Shown here one piece after another: positions 27,199-35,681 of a stretch of 64,000 nt of DNA (its first letter is position 1; every line of letters starts with the position of its first letter). The translations under genes and the position numbers were made by a program. Source of the DNA: Lutibacter sp. B1 (lineage in GTDB: Bacteria > Bacteroidota > Bacteroidia > Flavobacteriales > Flavobacteriaceae); the NCBI RefSeq assembly GCF_012524075.1, contig NZ_JAAZUI010000014.1, positions 1 through 64,000 on the forward strand, read 5' to 3'. The notes below the pieces were generated by a model. The model saw nothing but the letters and a program-made list of their open reading frames with translations, was not told where the DNA came from and did not search any database.

Positions 27199-28800
27199 TC
27201 ATTCCTTTCGAACTCTTTTTAAACTCAATAAATTGATTGGATTAATCCCTAAACCGGTTATATTTTTTTGAGTAAAACGTATTGCTTCATCATAATACAA
27301 AGGAATTACCGGTGCTTCTGCCATTACCAAACTATCCATTTTTTGATATAACATATATCGTTTTTCATCAACTGTAGTTGTTATAGATTCTTCATACCAA
27401 GCATCAAACTGAGGATTGCTAAAATGCATATAATTTGGCCCGTTTGGTGCAAAATTTCTACTATAAAAGAGCGATAAATAATTTTCAGCATCAGGATAAT
27501 CGGCAATCCAGCTTGCTCTAAAAATACTCAACTTACCACTCGCTTTACTTTGTTTTAAGGTTGAAGGCGGAATCACATCAATAATAACTTCTAAACCGAT
27601 ATTTTGCAATTCGCGCTGCATATATTCGCATAAATCTACATATTGACTATTGGTTGAAATAGTTATTGCTGGTTGTGTATTTCCTGTTTCTAATTTATAA
27701 GTTTTAATTAAATTTTTAGCTTTTTCAGGTTGATATGTGTATCCTTTTAAATTATTAAATGAAGGTAATCCTTTAGGAATAAAACCATTGATTGCCGGAG
27801 TTCCAATGCCATTTCTTAAATACTGAATCATTTTTACTCTGTCAAAACCATAATTAACTGCCTGTCTAATTAATTTAGAATGTACAAGTGTTGCATCTCC
27901 ATCCATCAAAATACCTAAATATTCTGTATTTAGATACGCTCCCGATTGCATTTTCACTTTATCGGCATATCTTGGCTGCAACGTTCCTTTTGTGGTTAAA
28001 ATATCATCTTTATAAGAAGGATCAATACTATTTAGCAAATCTAAATTTCCTTGCACAAACTGTAAAAATTCGCTTTGTTTATCAGGCAAAAAAGTAATAG
28101 CAACTGCTTCTAAAAAAGGTAACTGTATTCCGTTTTGTTTTTCGTAATAATTTTCATTTTTACGTAATACCAACTTGGTATTTTCAACCCAAAGTTTAAA
28201 TTTAAATGGTCCGGTTCCTATCGGATTTGATCGAAATTCACTTCCATAATATTCTACTATTTCTTTTGGAACAACAGAGCAATACTTCATACTTAACAAA
28301 CCTAAAAAAGGCGGAAAAGGTTGCTTTAAATTGATTACAAAAACAGAATCGTTTTTGGCTTTAAAATCGGCTACATTTTGCAGAACCCAACCACCTGGAG
28401 CAGCTAAGTTAGCATCTAACAATCTGTTAAAACTATACTCAAAATCGGAAGCTTTTACGGCTCTTGTACTATCGGTTCCAAAAAGTTGATGTTTATGGAA
28501 TTTAACATCATTCCGCAATAAAAAAGTATAGGTCTTACCATCTTTAGAAATGGTCCAGCCTTTAGCTATATCCGGTTTTACAAGTAAACTATCATTTAAT
28601 TGAACCAATCCTGTAAATAACTGATTTACAACCCAAATATTAGCTTGATTTTTTGCAAAAGCAGGATCTAACGACGAAATATTGGAATGCTCATTATACC
28701 TAAAAACCAAATTATTTTTTTCTTTTTCTTTATCTATTGAACAGGAAACCAGCAACCAACAACCAATAACCAACAACCAATAACTATTTCTCAAAACCAT
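27199..28800 (-). CDS. ABC transporter substrate-binding lipoprotein, family 5 (peptide/OppA type)
   Basis: A 533-residue lipoprotein with the SBP_bac_5 fold. Visible blocks are NISSLDPAFAKNQANIWVVNQLF, KPDIAKGWTISKDGKTYTFLLRNDVKFH, NPIGTGPFKF and LRQAVNYGFDR. Members bind peptides, nickel or sugars in the periplasm. No permease or ATPase gene is adjacent; the neighbours are a monooxygenase-fold protein (17-nt overlap) and an acetyltransferase. The signal peptide is encoded by a 14-bp tandem repeat whose unit is not a multiple of three, so the first ~20 residues differ in character from the rest. Confidence 0.88.
   Translation of the reverse strand: MVLRNSYWLLVIGCWLLVSCSIDKEKEKNNLVFRYNEHSNISSLDPAFAKNQANIWVVNQLFTGLVQLNDSLLVKPDIAKGWTISKDGKTYTFLLRNDVKFHKHQLFGTDSTRAVKASDFEYSFNRLLDANLAAPGGWVLQNVADFKAKNDSVFVINLKQPFPPFLGLLSMKYCSVVPKEIVEYYGSEFRSNPIGTGPFKFKLWVENTKLVLRKNENYYEKQNGIQLPFLEAVAITFLPDKQSEFLQFVQGNLDLLNSIDPSYKDDILTTKGTLQPRYADKVKMQSGAYLNTEYLGILMDGDATLVHSKLIRQAVNYGFDRVKMIQYLRNGIGTPAINGFIPKGLPSFNNLKGYTYQPEKAKNLIKTYKLETGNTQPAITISTNSQYVDLCEYMQRELQNIGLEVIIDVIPPSTLKQSKASGKLSIFRASWIADYPDAENYLSLFYSRNFAPNGPNYMHFSNPQFDAWYEESITTTVDEKRYMLYQKMDSLVMAEAPVIPLYYDEAIRFTQKNITGLGINPINLLSLKRVRKE
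28754..28781. repeat. Two perfect copies of a 14-bp tandem repeat inside a signal-peptide coding region
   Basis: AACCAACAACCAAT occurs twice head to tail (28754-28767, 28768-28781). Each unit is itself two near-identical heptamers (AACCAAC/AACCAAT). On the coding strand it specifies Trp/Leu/Val/Ile/Gly-rich residues of the lipoprotein signal. Confidence 0.9.
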
Positions 28801-29101
28801 ACTCGTACTCTACTTTACAAATTCTTACTTTAAATTGTTGATACCACTCATCTCTGCCCTTTTCACGTGCTTCAGTATGTTCAATATTGTATTTCCATTT
28901 TTTAATTGCTTCCAAACTATCCCAATAACTAACCGTTATTCCCAGTTCATTTCTAGCAGATTCCACTCCTAAAAAGCCTTCTTGTTTAAAAGCCAATTGA
29001 ACCATTTTGTCTGACATTTCATTGTAGCCTTTATCAACTTCTGTTCTAATTGAAGTAAAAATTACAGCATAATACGGTGGTTTGGGAGTGTTTGAAATCA
29101 T
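28784..29101 (-). CDS. Antibiotic biosynthesis monooxygenase (ABM) domain protein
   Basis: A 105-residue ferredoxin-like ABM protein. YYAVIFTSIRTEVDKGYNEM is strand 1 and helix 1, GFLGVESARNELGITVSYWDSLEAIKKWK the central hairpin and helix. Members include quinol monooxygenases and haem-degrading or purely structural proteins; no haem ligand or catalytic residue can be assigned. It overlaps the acetyltransferase stop by 4 nt (ATGA) and the ABC binding-protein start by 17 nt, so the three form a compact operon. Confidence 0.85.
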   Translation of the reverse strand: MISNTPKPPYYAVIFTSIRTEVDKGYNEMSDKMVQLAFKQEGFLGVESARNELGITVSYWDSLEAIKKWKYNIEHTEAREKGRDEWYQQFKVRICKVEYEYGFEK

Positions 29102-29604
29102 AATTCTAACATATATTTTCGTTCAGGTAATTTTAAATCGTCACTAACCAAGTCTTCAACAAACTCAAAACCATACTTTTCAATAATTTTTGTTGAAGCC
29201 GTATTTTTATGTACTACAAAAGCTGTTAGTTGTTTAAAACCTTTCTTTTTGCTATACTCAATTAACCCTTTAACTATTTCAGTTCCATAACCATTACCCC
29301 AATACTTTTCTAAAAACCGAAACCCAATTTCATATTCACCTAAATCATTTTCAATCAAAGCAACAGTACCCAAAAATACGTTATCTTTTTTTCGTTCAAC
29401 AGCATAAACCCAAAAACCATTATTAGGTTTTTTATAAAAATCAATTAACTTTTTTAATTCAGTTTCATTTTCTTCAAAAGTCATTGCAACACCTTTTGTA
29501 TACTTCATCACATTAATATTGCTTTGCATTTTATGAAATTCCTCTAAATCAGCATATATCAAATTTCTAGCTGTTAAGCGCTCAGTTTCAAAAATAATTT
29601 TCAT
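29098..29604 (-). CDS. GNAT acetyltransferase, RimJ/RimL-like
   Basis: A 168-residue acetyltransferase. FETERLTARNLIYAD is the characteristic N-terminus of RimJ/RimL-type enzymes, EIGFRFLEKYWGNGYGTEIVKGLIEY the acetyl-CoA pyrophosphate loop (Q/R-x-x-G-x-G/A pattern), and VHKNTASTKIIEKYGFEFV the C-terminal core. I set the start at Met 29604 because upstream in-frame codons have no homology-like pattern and run into the mtaB promoter. Substrate unknown. Confidence 0.87.
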   Translation of the reverse strand: MKIIFETERLTARNLIYADLEEFHKMQSNINVMKYTKGVAMTFEENETELKKLIDFYKKPNNGFWVYAVERKKDNVFLGTVALIENDLGEYEIGFRFLEKYWGNGYGTEIVKGLIEYSKKKGFKQLTAFVVHKNTASTKIIEKYGFEFVEDLVSDDLKLPERKYMLEL

Positions 29605-29629
29605 CTGGGTTAAAATTGCAATATTATTG

Positions 29630-29637
29630 TAAATTTG
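29630..29637 (+). promoter_or_regulatory. Candidate -7 promoter box for mtaB
   Basis: TAAATTTG matches TAnnTTTG 20 nt before ATG 29658. Its position means in-frame codons at 29616 cannot be the translation start. Confidence 0.55.
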
Positions 29638-29657
29638 CACCCGATAAATGTACAAGA

Positions 29658-30992
29658 ATGAGCGCACAAAAAAAAGTAGCATTTTATACGCTGGGATGTA
29701 AATTGAATTTTTCTGAAACTTCTACCATTGCACGAAGCTTTCAAAATGAAGGTTTTGAGCGTGTTGAATTTGAGGAAAAAGCTGATATATACGTAATTAA
29801 TACCTGTTCTGTTACCGATAATGCTGATAAACGATTTAAAACGATTGTTAAATCGGCTTTAAAACAAAACGAACAAGCATTTTTAATTGCCATAGGTTGT
29901 TACGCCCAATTAAAACCCGAAGAATTGGCTGCTGTTGATGGAGTTGACTTAGTTTTAGGTGCTACAGAAAAATTTAAAGTGACTGATTACATCAATAATC
30001 TTTCCAAAAATGATATGGGCGAAGTGCACTCGTGTGAAATTGAAGAAGCTGATTTTTATGTAGGGTCTTATTCTATTGGAGACAGAACGCGTGCATTTTT
30101 AAAGGTACAAGATGGTTGTGATTATAAATGTACGTATTGCACAATTCCTTTAGCCAGAGGAATTTCACGAAGTGATACGTTAGAAAATGTATTGCAAAAC
30201 GCAAAAGAAATTTCAGAAAAAGGTATTAAAGAAATTGTACTTACCGGTGTAAATATTGGTGATTATGGTAAAGGTGAATTTGGTAACAAAAAACACGAAC
30301 ATACCTTTTTAGAATTGGTGCAAGAATTAGATAAAGTGGAAGGAATTCATCGTTTACGAATTTCATCCATAGAGCCAAATTTACTAAAAAATGAAACTAT
30401 TGATTTTGTTTCTCAATCTAATAGTTTTGTTCCTCATTTTCATATTCCTTTACAAAGTGGAAGTGATACCTTACTTAAATTAATGAAGCGAAGGTATTTG
30501 CGCGAAACCTATACAAACCGTGTGGAAGCCATTAAAAAAGTAATGCCAAATGCTTGTATTGGTGTTGATGTTATTGTTGGGTTTCCCGGTGAAACGGACG
30601 AATTATTTTTAGAAACCTACAATTATTTAAACGAATTAGACATTTCATACTTACACGTTTTTACCTATTCTGAACGTCCAAATACAGAAGCTGTTGAAAT
30701 GGATGGAATTGTTCCTCAAAAGGTTAGAAACAAACGTAGTAAAATGCTTAGAGGTTTATCGGTTAAAAAACGAAGATCTTTTTATGAAAGTCAGCTTGGT
30801 AATAAATTAACTGTTTTGTTTGAAAGTGAAAACAAAGGAGGGTTTATTCACGGATTTACCGAAAATTATGTAAAAGTTAAAACTCCTTGGAATCCTGATT
30901 TGGTAAATACTTTACATAACATAAAACTAACTGAAATTGATGAAGATGGTATTGTGCGTTTTGATTGGATAAAAGTTCCTACTTTTGTATAA
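29658..30992 (+). CDS. mtaB: tRNA t6A37 methylthiotransferase MtaB
   Basis: A radical-SAM enzyme that converts t6A to ms2t6A at position 37 of tRNAs reading ANN codons. About 444 residues in three parts: the N-terminal MTTase domain (TLGCKLNFSE, INTCSVTDNADK, IGCYAQLKPEE, i.e. three Fe-S cysteines), the radical-SAM core with QDGCDYKCTYCTIPLARG (CxxxCxxC), and a C-terminal TRAM domain (LFESENKGGFIHGFTENYVKV). ATG 29658 is chosen because it follows the promoter box and gives the family N-terminus. Confidence 0.95.
   Translation: MSAQKKVAFYTLGCKLNFSETSTIARSFQNEGFERVEFEEKADIYVINTCSVTDNADKRFKTIVKSALKQNEQAFLIAIGCYAQLKPEELAAVDGVDLVLGATEKFKVTDYINNLSKNDMGEVHSCEIEEADFYVGSYSIGDRTRAFLKVQDGCDYKCTYCTIPLARGISRSDTLENVLQNAKEISEKGIKEIVLTGVNIGDYGKGEFGNKKHEHTFLELVQELDKVEGIHRLRISSIEPNLLKNETIDFVSQSNSFVPHFHIPLQSGSDTLLKLMKRRYLRETYTNRVEAIKKVMPNACIGVDVIVGFPGETDELFLETYNYLNELDISYLHVFTYSERPNTEAVEMDGIVPQKVRNKRSKMLRGLSVKKRRSFYESQLGNKLTVLFESENKGGFIHGFTENYVKVKTPWNPDLVNTLHNIKLTEIDEDGIVRFDWIKVPTFV
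30980..30987 (+). promoter_or_regulatory. Candidate -7 box for marC inside the end of mtaB
   Basis: TACTTTTG (TAnnTTTG) overlaps the last codons of mtaB. It would start transcription near 30993, favouring the downstream TTG at 31017 as the marC start. The -33 element is not at ideal spacing. Confidence 0.35.
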
Positions 30993-31016
30993 TTGTATCT
31001 AACTAAATTTTTTATT

Positions 31017-31658
31017 TTGACTGAATTATACCCATTTGCATTATTGGTTTTTACTTCGTTTTTTACGTTAATCAATCCGCTTGGAACTATGCCAATATTT
31101 ATGTCTATGACAAAATCATTGAGCAAAGAGAAAAGAAAAAAAACAGCTAAAAAAGCCACTTTAGTAGCCTTCTTCACAATTATTGCATTTGCTTTTTCAG
31201 GACAAATTTTATTTAATTTCTTCGGAATTTCAGTAAACAGTTTCCGAATAGTTGGTGGTTTTATCTTTTTTGCAATGGGTTGGGATATGCTACAAGCCAG
31301 ATTAGGACATATAAAACATACTGATGACGAGTCTAAAATTAATGCTTATGTTGATGATATTTCTGTAACACCATTAGCAATTCCTATGATTTGTGGCCCC
31401 GGAGCTATAACAAACGCCATAATTTTAATGGAAAGTGCTCCTAATATTCAATCTAAAATTGTTTTAATCTCATTAATTGCTTTTGTACTTTTTCTTACCT
31501 ATTTAATTTTAATTGGCGCCAGTAAAATTACTGACAAACTTGGTGAAACAGGTAACAAAGTAATGATGCGTTTAATGGGGTTAATTGTAATGGTAATTGC
31601 TGTTGAATTTTTCTTTAGTGGATTAAAACCTATCATTTTAGGAATGATGAATAATTAA
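31017..31658 (+). CDS. MarC-family integral membrane protein
   Basis: About 213 residues with six hydrophobic helices of the MarC (UPF0056) family. FTLINPLGTMPIFMSMT is the first conserved block, GISVNSFRIVGGFIFFAMGWDML the second, and AIPMICGPGAITNAIIL the third. No transport activity is firmly established; the early link to antibiotic resistance has not held up. No ATG lies near the 5' end. TTG at 31017 gives the expected start, with TTG 30993 as an alternative. Confidence 0.88.
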   Translation: MTELYPFALLVFTSFFTLINPLGTMPIFMSMTKSLSKEKRKKTAKKATLVAFFTIIAFAFSGQILFNFFGISVNSFRIVGGFIFFAMGWDMLQARLGHIKHTDDESKINAYVDDISVTPLAIPMICGPGAITNAIILMESAPNIQSKIVLISLIAFVLFLTYLILIGASKITDKLGETGNKVMMRLMGLIVMVIAVEFFFSGLKPIILGMMNN

Positions 31659-32317
31659 TGAAAAATAATAAAACACATATTTATTTTGTTCCCGGATTAG
31701 CTGCCGGGTGCAATATATTTGAGTATATAAAACTTCCTGAAGAAACATTTCAACTTCATTTTTTAGAATGGTTACTCCCAATATCTGATGATGAGCCTAT
31801 TGAAGAATATGCCAAAAGAATGGCAGATTTAGTTACCGAAGAAAATCCTGTTTTAATTGGCGTTTCATTTGGTGGTATCATGGTACAAGAAATGAGTAAA
31901 CACCTTAACTGCAAAAAAACAGTTATCATTTCAAGTGTTAAAAGCAAAAATGAACTCCCAAAACGTTTAAAATTAATTCAAAAAACTAAAGTCTACAAAC
32001 TACTTCCTGCAAAAGTCATTACAAATATTGAAGATTTTTCTGTTTATGCATTTGGAGATTTTGCAAAAAAGCGTGTTGATTTGTACAAACAATACCTTTA
32101 TGTAAGAAATGAACAATATTTACAATGGGCAGTATACAATGTGTTGCATTGGAATCAAGTTACACCTCCAAAAAACATTATCCATATTCATGGTAAAGAT
32201 GATCAAGTTTTTCCTATTAAACATATTAAAAATTGCATTACAATTGAAAAAGGCAGTCATGTAATGATAATTAATAAAGCTAAAACCATTAGCAAACTTT
32301 TAGCCGAATTACTTTAA
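31658..32317 (+). CDS. Alpha/beta hydrolase
   Basis: A 219-residue alpha/beta-hydrolase. The oxyanion region FVPGLAAGCNIF is near residue 10, the nucleophile elbow GVSFGGIMV near 70, an acid (HGKDDQVFP) near 182 and a terminal histidine (KGSHVMIINKA) near 200, so the Ser-Asp-His triad appears complete. It starts in a TAATG junction with marC. Substrate unknown; the compact size resembles small esterases. Confidence 0.8.
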   Translation: MKNNKTHIYFVPGLAAGCNIFEYIKLPEETFQLHFLEWLLPISDDEPIEEYAKRMADLVTEENPVLIGVSFGGIMVQEMSKHLNCKKTVIISSVKSKNELPKRLKLIQKTKVYKLLPAKVITNIEDFSVYAFGDFAKKRVDLYKQYLYVRNEQYLQWAVYNVLHWNQVTPPKNIIHIHGKDDQVFPIKHIKNCITIEKGSHVMIINKAKTISKLLAELL

Positions 32318-32393
32318 TTGTTAAAATCAATTCATAAGTAAACCAATATTCAAATTTATTTGTAATTTCACCTCAATAAAACTACTATCTGTT

Positions 32394-33314
32394 ATGAAAA
32401 CTTCAATTAAAATTTTAGGACTTCTTGCGCTGATAACCTTATCGTCATTATTTATCTTTTCAACTAAAAATGAAAAAGTACAACATTTTAAAGATGCTAA
32501 AGACTCTCTTAAAAACACCAGTAAAACATACGAAATAAAAGCTTTAAAAATTCCTGATTATTTAGAATTTGCAGGAGAACGCGTACCTTTAGAAAAATCG
32601 GATATAAAAGAACGCATAGATCGTGAATTGCTAGTTAATACCTATTGGCAGTCTAACGGTTTGTTGATGTTTAAACGTTCTCATAAATACTTTCCTATTA
32701 TTGAACCAATTTTAGCAAAAAACGGTATTCCTAATGATTTTAAATATTTGGCACTTATTGAAAGTGGTTTACAAAATATAACTTCTCCTGCCGGTGCTAA
32801 AGGTTTTTGGCAAATTATGAGTACTACAGCAAGAGAACATGGTTTAGAGGTAAATACCAATGTAGATGAACGCTACAATTTAGAAAAAGCAACGCAAGCT
32901 GCTTGTGACTATTTAAAAGAAGCTAAAAATCAATTTGGAAATTGGACATTAGCCGCTGCTGCATACAACGCAGGTAAGGCTGGTATTGCAAGTAAAATTA
33001 ATATACAATTGGTAAATGATTATTACGATTTACTTTTAGGAGATGAGACCGAACGCTACGTTCCAAGAATTGTTGCTGTAAAAGAAATATTAACAAATCC
33101 GGTCAAATATGGTTTTATTTTTGATGAAGAAGATTTGTACACTTTAGAACCAACTAGAATTATTGAAGTTGATACTGCAATTACTGATATTGCTCGTTTT
33201 GCTAAAGGATATGGTATTAACTACAAAATAATGAAATTACACAACCCTTGGTTACGTGAAAATAAATTAAATAATAAATCACGAAAATTGTATCAAATTA
33301 AAATCCCTAAATAA
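32394..33314 (+). CDS. Lytic transglycosylase, MltD-like
   Basis: A 306-residue exported enzyme with an N-terminal hydrophobic signal (ILGLLALITLSSLFIFS) and an SLT/family 1 transglycosylase domain (about 105-235). The catalytic glutamate lies in ALIESGLQN, followed by SPAGAKGFWQIM, DERYNLEKATQAA and AAAAYNAGKAG. It cuts peptidoglycan glycan strands to 1,6-anhydromuropeptides. The LysM repeats of classical MltD are not present, so binding may rely on the C-terminal region (about 250-306). Confidence 0.9.
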   Translation: MKTSIKILGLLALITLSSLFIFSTKNEKVQHFKDAKDSLKNTSKTYEIKALKIPDYLEFAGERVPLEKSDIKERIDRELLVNTYWQSNGLLMFKRSHKYFPIIEPILAKNGIPNDFKYLALIESGLQNITSPAGAKGFWQIMSTTAREHGLEVNTNVDERYNLEKATQAACDYLKEAKNQFGNWTLAAAAYNAGKAGIASKINIQLVNDYYDLLLGDETERYVPRIVAVKEILTNPVKYGFIFDEEDLYTLEPTRIIEVDTAITDIARFAKGYGINYKIMKLHNPWLRENKLNNKSRKLYQIKIPK

Positions 33315-33320
33315 CTTTAA

Positions 33321-33704
33321 ATGAAAATGACAGTTACAACAATTATTACTTTGATTATTATTGGATTATTAGCAGGTATTTTAAGTGGTTTAATTGGAGT
33401 TGGCGGTGGTATTATTATGGTCCCTTTATTTGTGTTTTTTTTAGGTTTAACACAACACAATGCTCAAGGATTAAGTTTAGCTGTTATGTTACCTCCTGTT
33501 ACTTTTTTAGCAGTTTACAATTATCATACATCGGGTGATGGTGGAAATATTGATTGGAGAGTTGCACTTATTATTTCATCATTATTTGTAATTGGAGGGT
33601 TTTTAGGTTCTAAAATTGCACTTCAAATAGACCAACGAATCCTAAAAAAAATATTTGGTGTAGTTATGTTAGTAGTTGCTTTTAAATTAATTTTTACAAA
33701 ATAA
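33321..33704 (+). CDS. Half-size TSUP (TauE/SafE) transporter
   Basis: A 127-residue protein with four helices and one copy of the TSUP core (GILSGLIGVGGGIIMVPLF, about 15-33, then HNAQGLSLAVMLPP). Full TSUP proteins have two inverted copies in 240-300 residues, so this one must pair with itself or a partner. Half-size versions are common in Bacteroidota, so I do not read it as a fragment. TSUP members move sulfite, sulfonates or thiosulfate. It lies 6 nt after the transglycosylase gene. Compare the full-length TSUP at 49343-50236. Confidence 0.85.
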   Translation: MKMTVTTIITLIIIGLLAGILSGLIGVGGGIIMVPLFVFFLGLTQHNAQGLSLAVMLPPVTFLAVYNYHTSGDGGNIDWRVALIISSLFVIGGFLGSKIALQIDQRILKKIFGVVMLVVAFKLIFTK

Positions 33705-33803
33705 CTTTCTCTTTTTAAAAGTTTTATAGTATTAAAGTGTAAATCTCTCCGGTTTCCTTAAAATATCCGTATATTACATTTTTTAAATAATTAAAACCAA
33801 TAA

Positions 33804-34727
33804 ATGGATTTCACCAACCCATTAGTCTATGGGGTTCCTTGCTTCTTAGCTCTAATTCTACTTGAACTTACGTATAGTAAAAGTCACGATAAAAAAAATC
33901 TTTATGAATGGAAAGATTTGGGAGCCAGCCTATTTATGGGAATTGGTTCTGCTATCATTGCTCCGTTAATTAAAACTATTTCAGCAATTGTAATTTTCAA
34001 TTTCATTTTCGAAATATTTAATCCTGAAATCAATGGAGTTCGAACAAATATTATGGGATGGGAATCTTTTGGCTATGCATGGTATATTTGGTTGGCTTGT
34101 CAATTATTAGATGATTTTACTTATTATTGGTTTCATAGACAAAATCATATGGTAAGAGTACTTTGGGCTGCACACATAGTACATCATTCTTCTGATAATT
34201 TTAATTTAGGCACGGCAGTACGTAATGGGTGGTTTACAATTTTATACAAACCATTATTTTATATGTGGATTCCTGCCTTAGGTTTTAGATCTGAAATGGT
34301 TGTTGTTTGTTTAGGAATTGAAGCATTATGGCAATTTCAATTACATTCAGTCTATATTCCAAAAATGGGATTTATTGAGAAAATTTTTAATACACATACA
34401 ATGCATCAGGTACATCATGCAAAAAATGTAGAGTATATGGATAAAAATCATGGTGGCTTTTTAAATATCTTCGATAAAATATTTGGAACTTGGAAAGCGT
34501 TAGATGAAAATATTAAAGTTGAATATGGAGTAACACATGCACCTAACTCATACAACCCATGGGTAATTCTTACGCATGAGTATAAAGATATTTGGAATGA
34601 CACAAAAAAATCAAAAAATTGGTATCATAAATTTATGTATACTTTTGGGCCTCCGGGCTGGAGCCATGATAATAGTACACAAACTGTAAAACAAATGCAA
34701 TTTGAACTTCAACAGGAAACTATTTAA
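33804..34727 (+). CDS. Sterol desaturase/fatty acid hydroxylase family protein
   Basis: A 307-residue membrane enzyme with the three-histidine-cluster di-iron signature: WFHRQNH (about 112-118), HIVHHSSDN (about 126-134) and HTMHQVHHAKN (about 196-206), plus about four helices. Members oxidise C-H bonds of sterols, carotenoids or fatty acids using O2. In a flavobacterium, likely substrates are carotenoid or hopanoid/fatty-acid lipids, but this is inference. Nothing nearby narrows the substrate. Confidence 0.9.
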   Translation: MDFTNPLVYGVPCFLALILLELTYSKSHDKKNLYEWKDLGASLFMGIGSAIIAPLIKTISAIVIFNFIFEIFNPEINGVRTNIMGWESFGYAWYIWLACQLLDDFTYYWFHRQNHMVRVLWAAHIVHHSSDNFNLGTAVRNGWFTILYKPLFYMWIPALGFRSEMVVVCLGIEALWQFQLHSVYIPKMGFIEKIFNTHTMHQVHHAKNVEYMDKNHGGFLNIFDKIFGTWKALDENIKVEYGVTHAPNSYNPWVILTHEYKDIWNDTKKSKNWYHKFMYTFGPPGWSHDNSTQTVKQMQFELQQETI

Positions 34728-34763
34728 TTCTGATTTTATTTAGATTTATGATCTTTAAAAAAT

Positions 34764-34771
34764 TATCTTTG
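34764..34771 (+). promoter_or_regulatory. Candidate -7 promoter box abutting the DUF1456 start codon
   Basis: TATCTTTG matches TAnnTTTG exactly and ends 4 nt before ATG 34776, implying a transcript with little or no 5' leader. The -33 element is weak. Confidence 0.5.
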
Positions 34772-34775
34772 CCTT

Positions 34776-35042
34776 ATGGGATTAACAAATAATGATATTT
34801 TTAAAAAACTTAGAGTAGCTCATAAACTACGCGATGAAGATATTGTAAAAATATGTGGTTTAGTAGATTTTACCATCACAAAAAGTGAACTTGGTGCTTT
34901 TTTTAGAAATGAAAAGCATGAAAAGTATAAAGAGTGTGGTGATCAAATTTTGCGTAATTTTTTAAACGGATTAATTATTCATTTAAGAGGCCCAATGCCT
35001 AAAAAAGAGAATAAAACGCCAACTAATTATACAAAAAAATAA
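34776..35042 (+). CDS. DUF1456 (YehS-like) protein
   Basis: An 88-residue cytoplasmic protein matching the start of DUF1456/YehS: GLTNNDIFKKLRVAHKLRDEDIVKI, then FTITKSELGAFFRN, then CGDQILRNFLNGL. Family members usually have two repeats of this unit in about 150 residues; here there is one, followed by a short basic tail. No function is established. Its promoter box lies so close that translation probably begins at the 5' end of the mRNA. Confidence 0.8.
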   Translation: MGLTNNDIFKKLRVAHKLRDEDIVKICGLVDFTITKSELGAFFRNEKHEKYKECGDQILRNFLNGLIIHLRGPMPKKENKTPTNYTKK

Positions 35043-35045
35043 ATA

Positions 35046-35681
35046 CTATTTAATTTCAATTTTTTCACCTAAAAACTTAGGTTGTTTCATCAATATAAAA
35101 TCGATAAAAACTTTTACCCTAGCTAATTTTTCTCTCAAATTGGTTTTTAAACCATATTGTGTTGAAACGTTTTTAGCATTAAAACCAATAGCATCTATTC
35201 CTTTTTGTTTAGCAATAAAAATAGCTCTTTGGTTATGAAATTTTTGCGAGATTACAATAAATTCTGTTAAACCAAATACTTCTTTTGCTCTAACCATAGA
35301 ATCTAATGTTCTAAATCCGGCATAATCTAAATAAATTTTTTCTTCAGGCACACCTAATTTTATTAAATCCTTTTTAAAGGTATAGGGCTCGTTATAATAT
35401 TCAGAACTGTTATCTCCACTCACTAAAATAAATTCTATTTTCCTTTTTGTAAAAAGCTCATAAACAGCATCTAATCTGTATTTATAATATAAATTAACCT
35501 CACTGGTTGCTCGGTATTTTGAAGTACCCAAAACAATACCTACTCTTTTTGAAGGTAAATTTTCTGTAGAATTGAATGTCAAATCTTTGGTCGATTTTTC
35601 TATAATATAATTTGATAGAAACACCATTCCAAAAATCAGTAAAACAATTACCAACAAAATTTTGGATATCTTTTTTAGCAT
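35046..35681 (-). CDS. SanA/YdcF-family (DUF218) membrane-anchored protein
   Basis: A 211-residue protein with one N-terminal membrane helix (ILLVIVLLIFGMVFLSNYII) and a DUF218 domain. VGIVLGTSK is its first strand, FILVSGDNSSEYYNEP the second, and ISQKFHNQRAIFIAKQKGIDAIGF the third. E. coli SanA influences envelope permeability to vancomycin at high temperature; the biochemical activity is unknown. It overlaps the start of the nitronate monooxygenase's 3' end by 7 nt. Confidence 0.87.
   Translation of the reverse strand: MLKKISKILLVIVLLIFGMVFLSNYIIEKSTKDLTFNSTENLPSKRVGIVLGTSKYRATSEVNLYYKYRLDAVYELFTKRKIEFILVSGDNSSEYYNEPYTFKKDLIKLGVPEEKIYLDYAGFRTLDSMVRAKEVFGLTEFIVISQKFHNQRAIFIAKQKGIDAIGFNAKNVSTQYGLKTNLREKLARVKVFIDFILMKQPKFLGEKIEIK

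Noticed and set aside
28747-28790. CRISPR-like or mobile repeat
   Set aside because: Only two 14-bp copies without spacers, inside a coding region; a simple tandem duplication.
33321-33704. Half-size TSUP gene as a truncated pseudogene
   Set aside because: Start, stop and four-helix core are intact, and 120-130-residue TSUP proteins are frequent in Bacteroidota.
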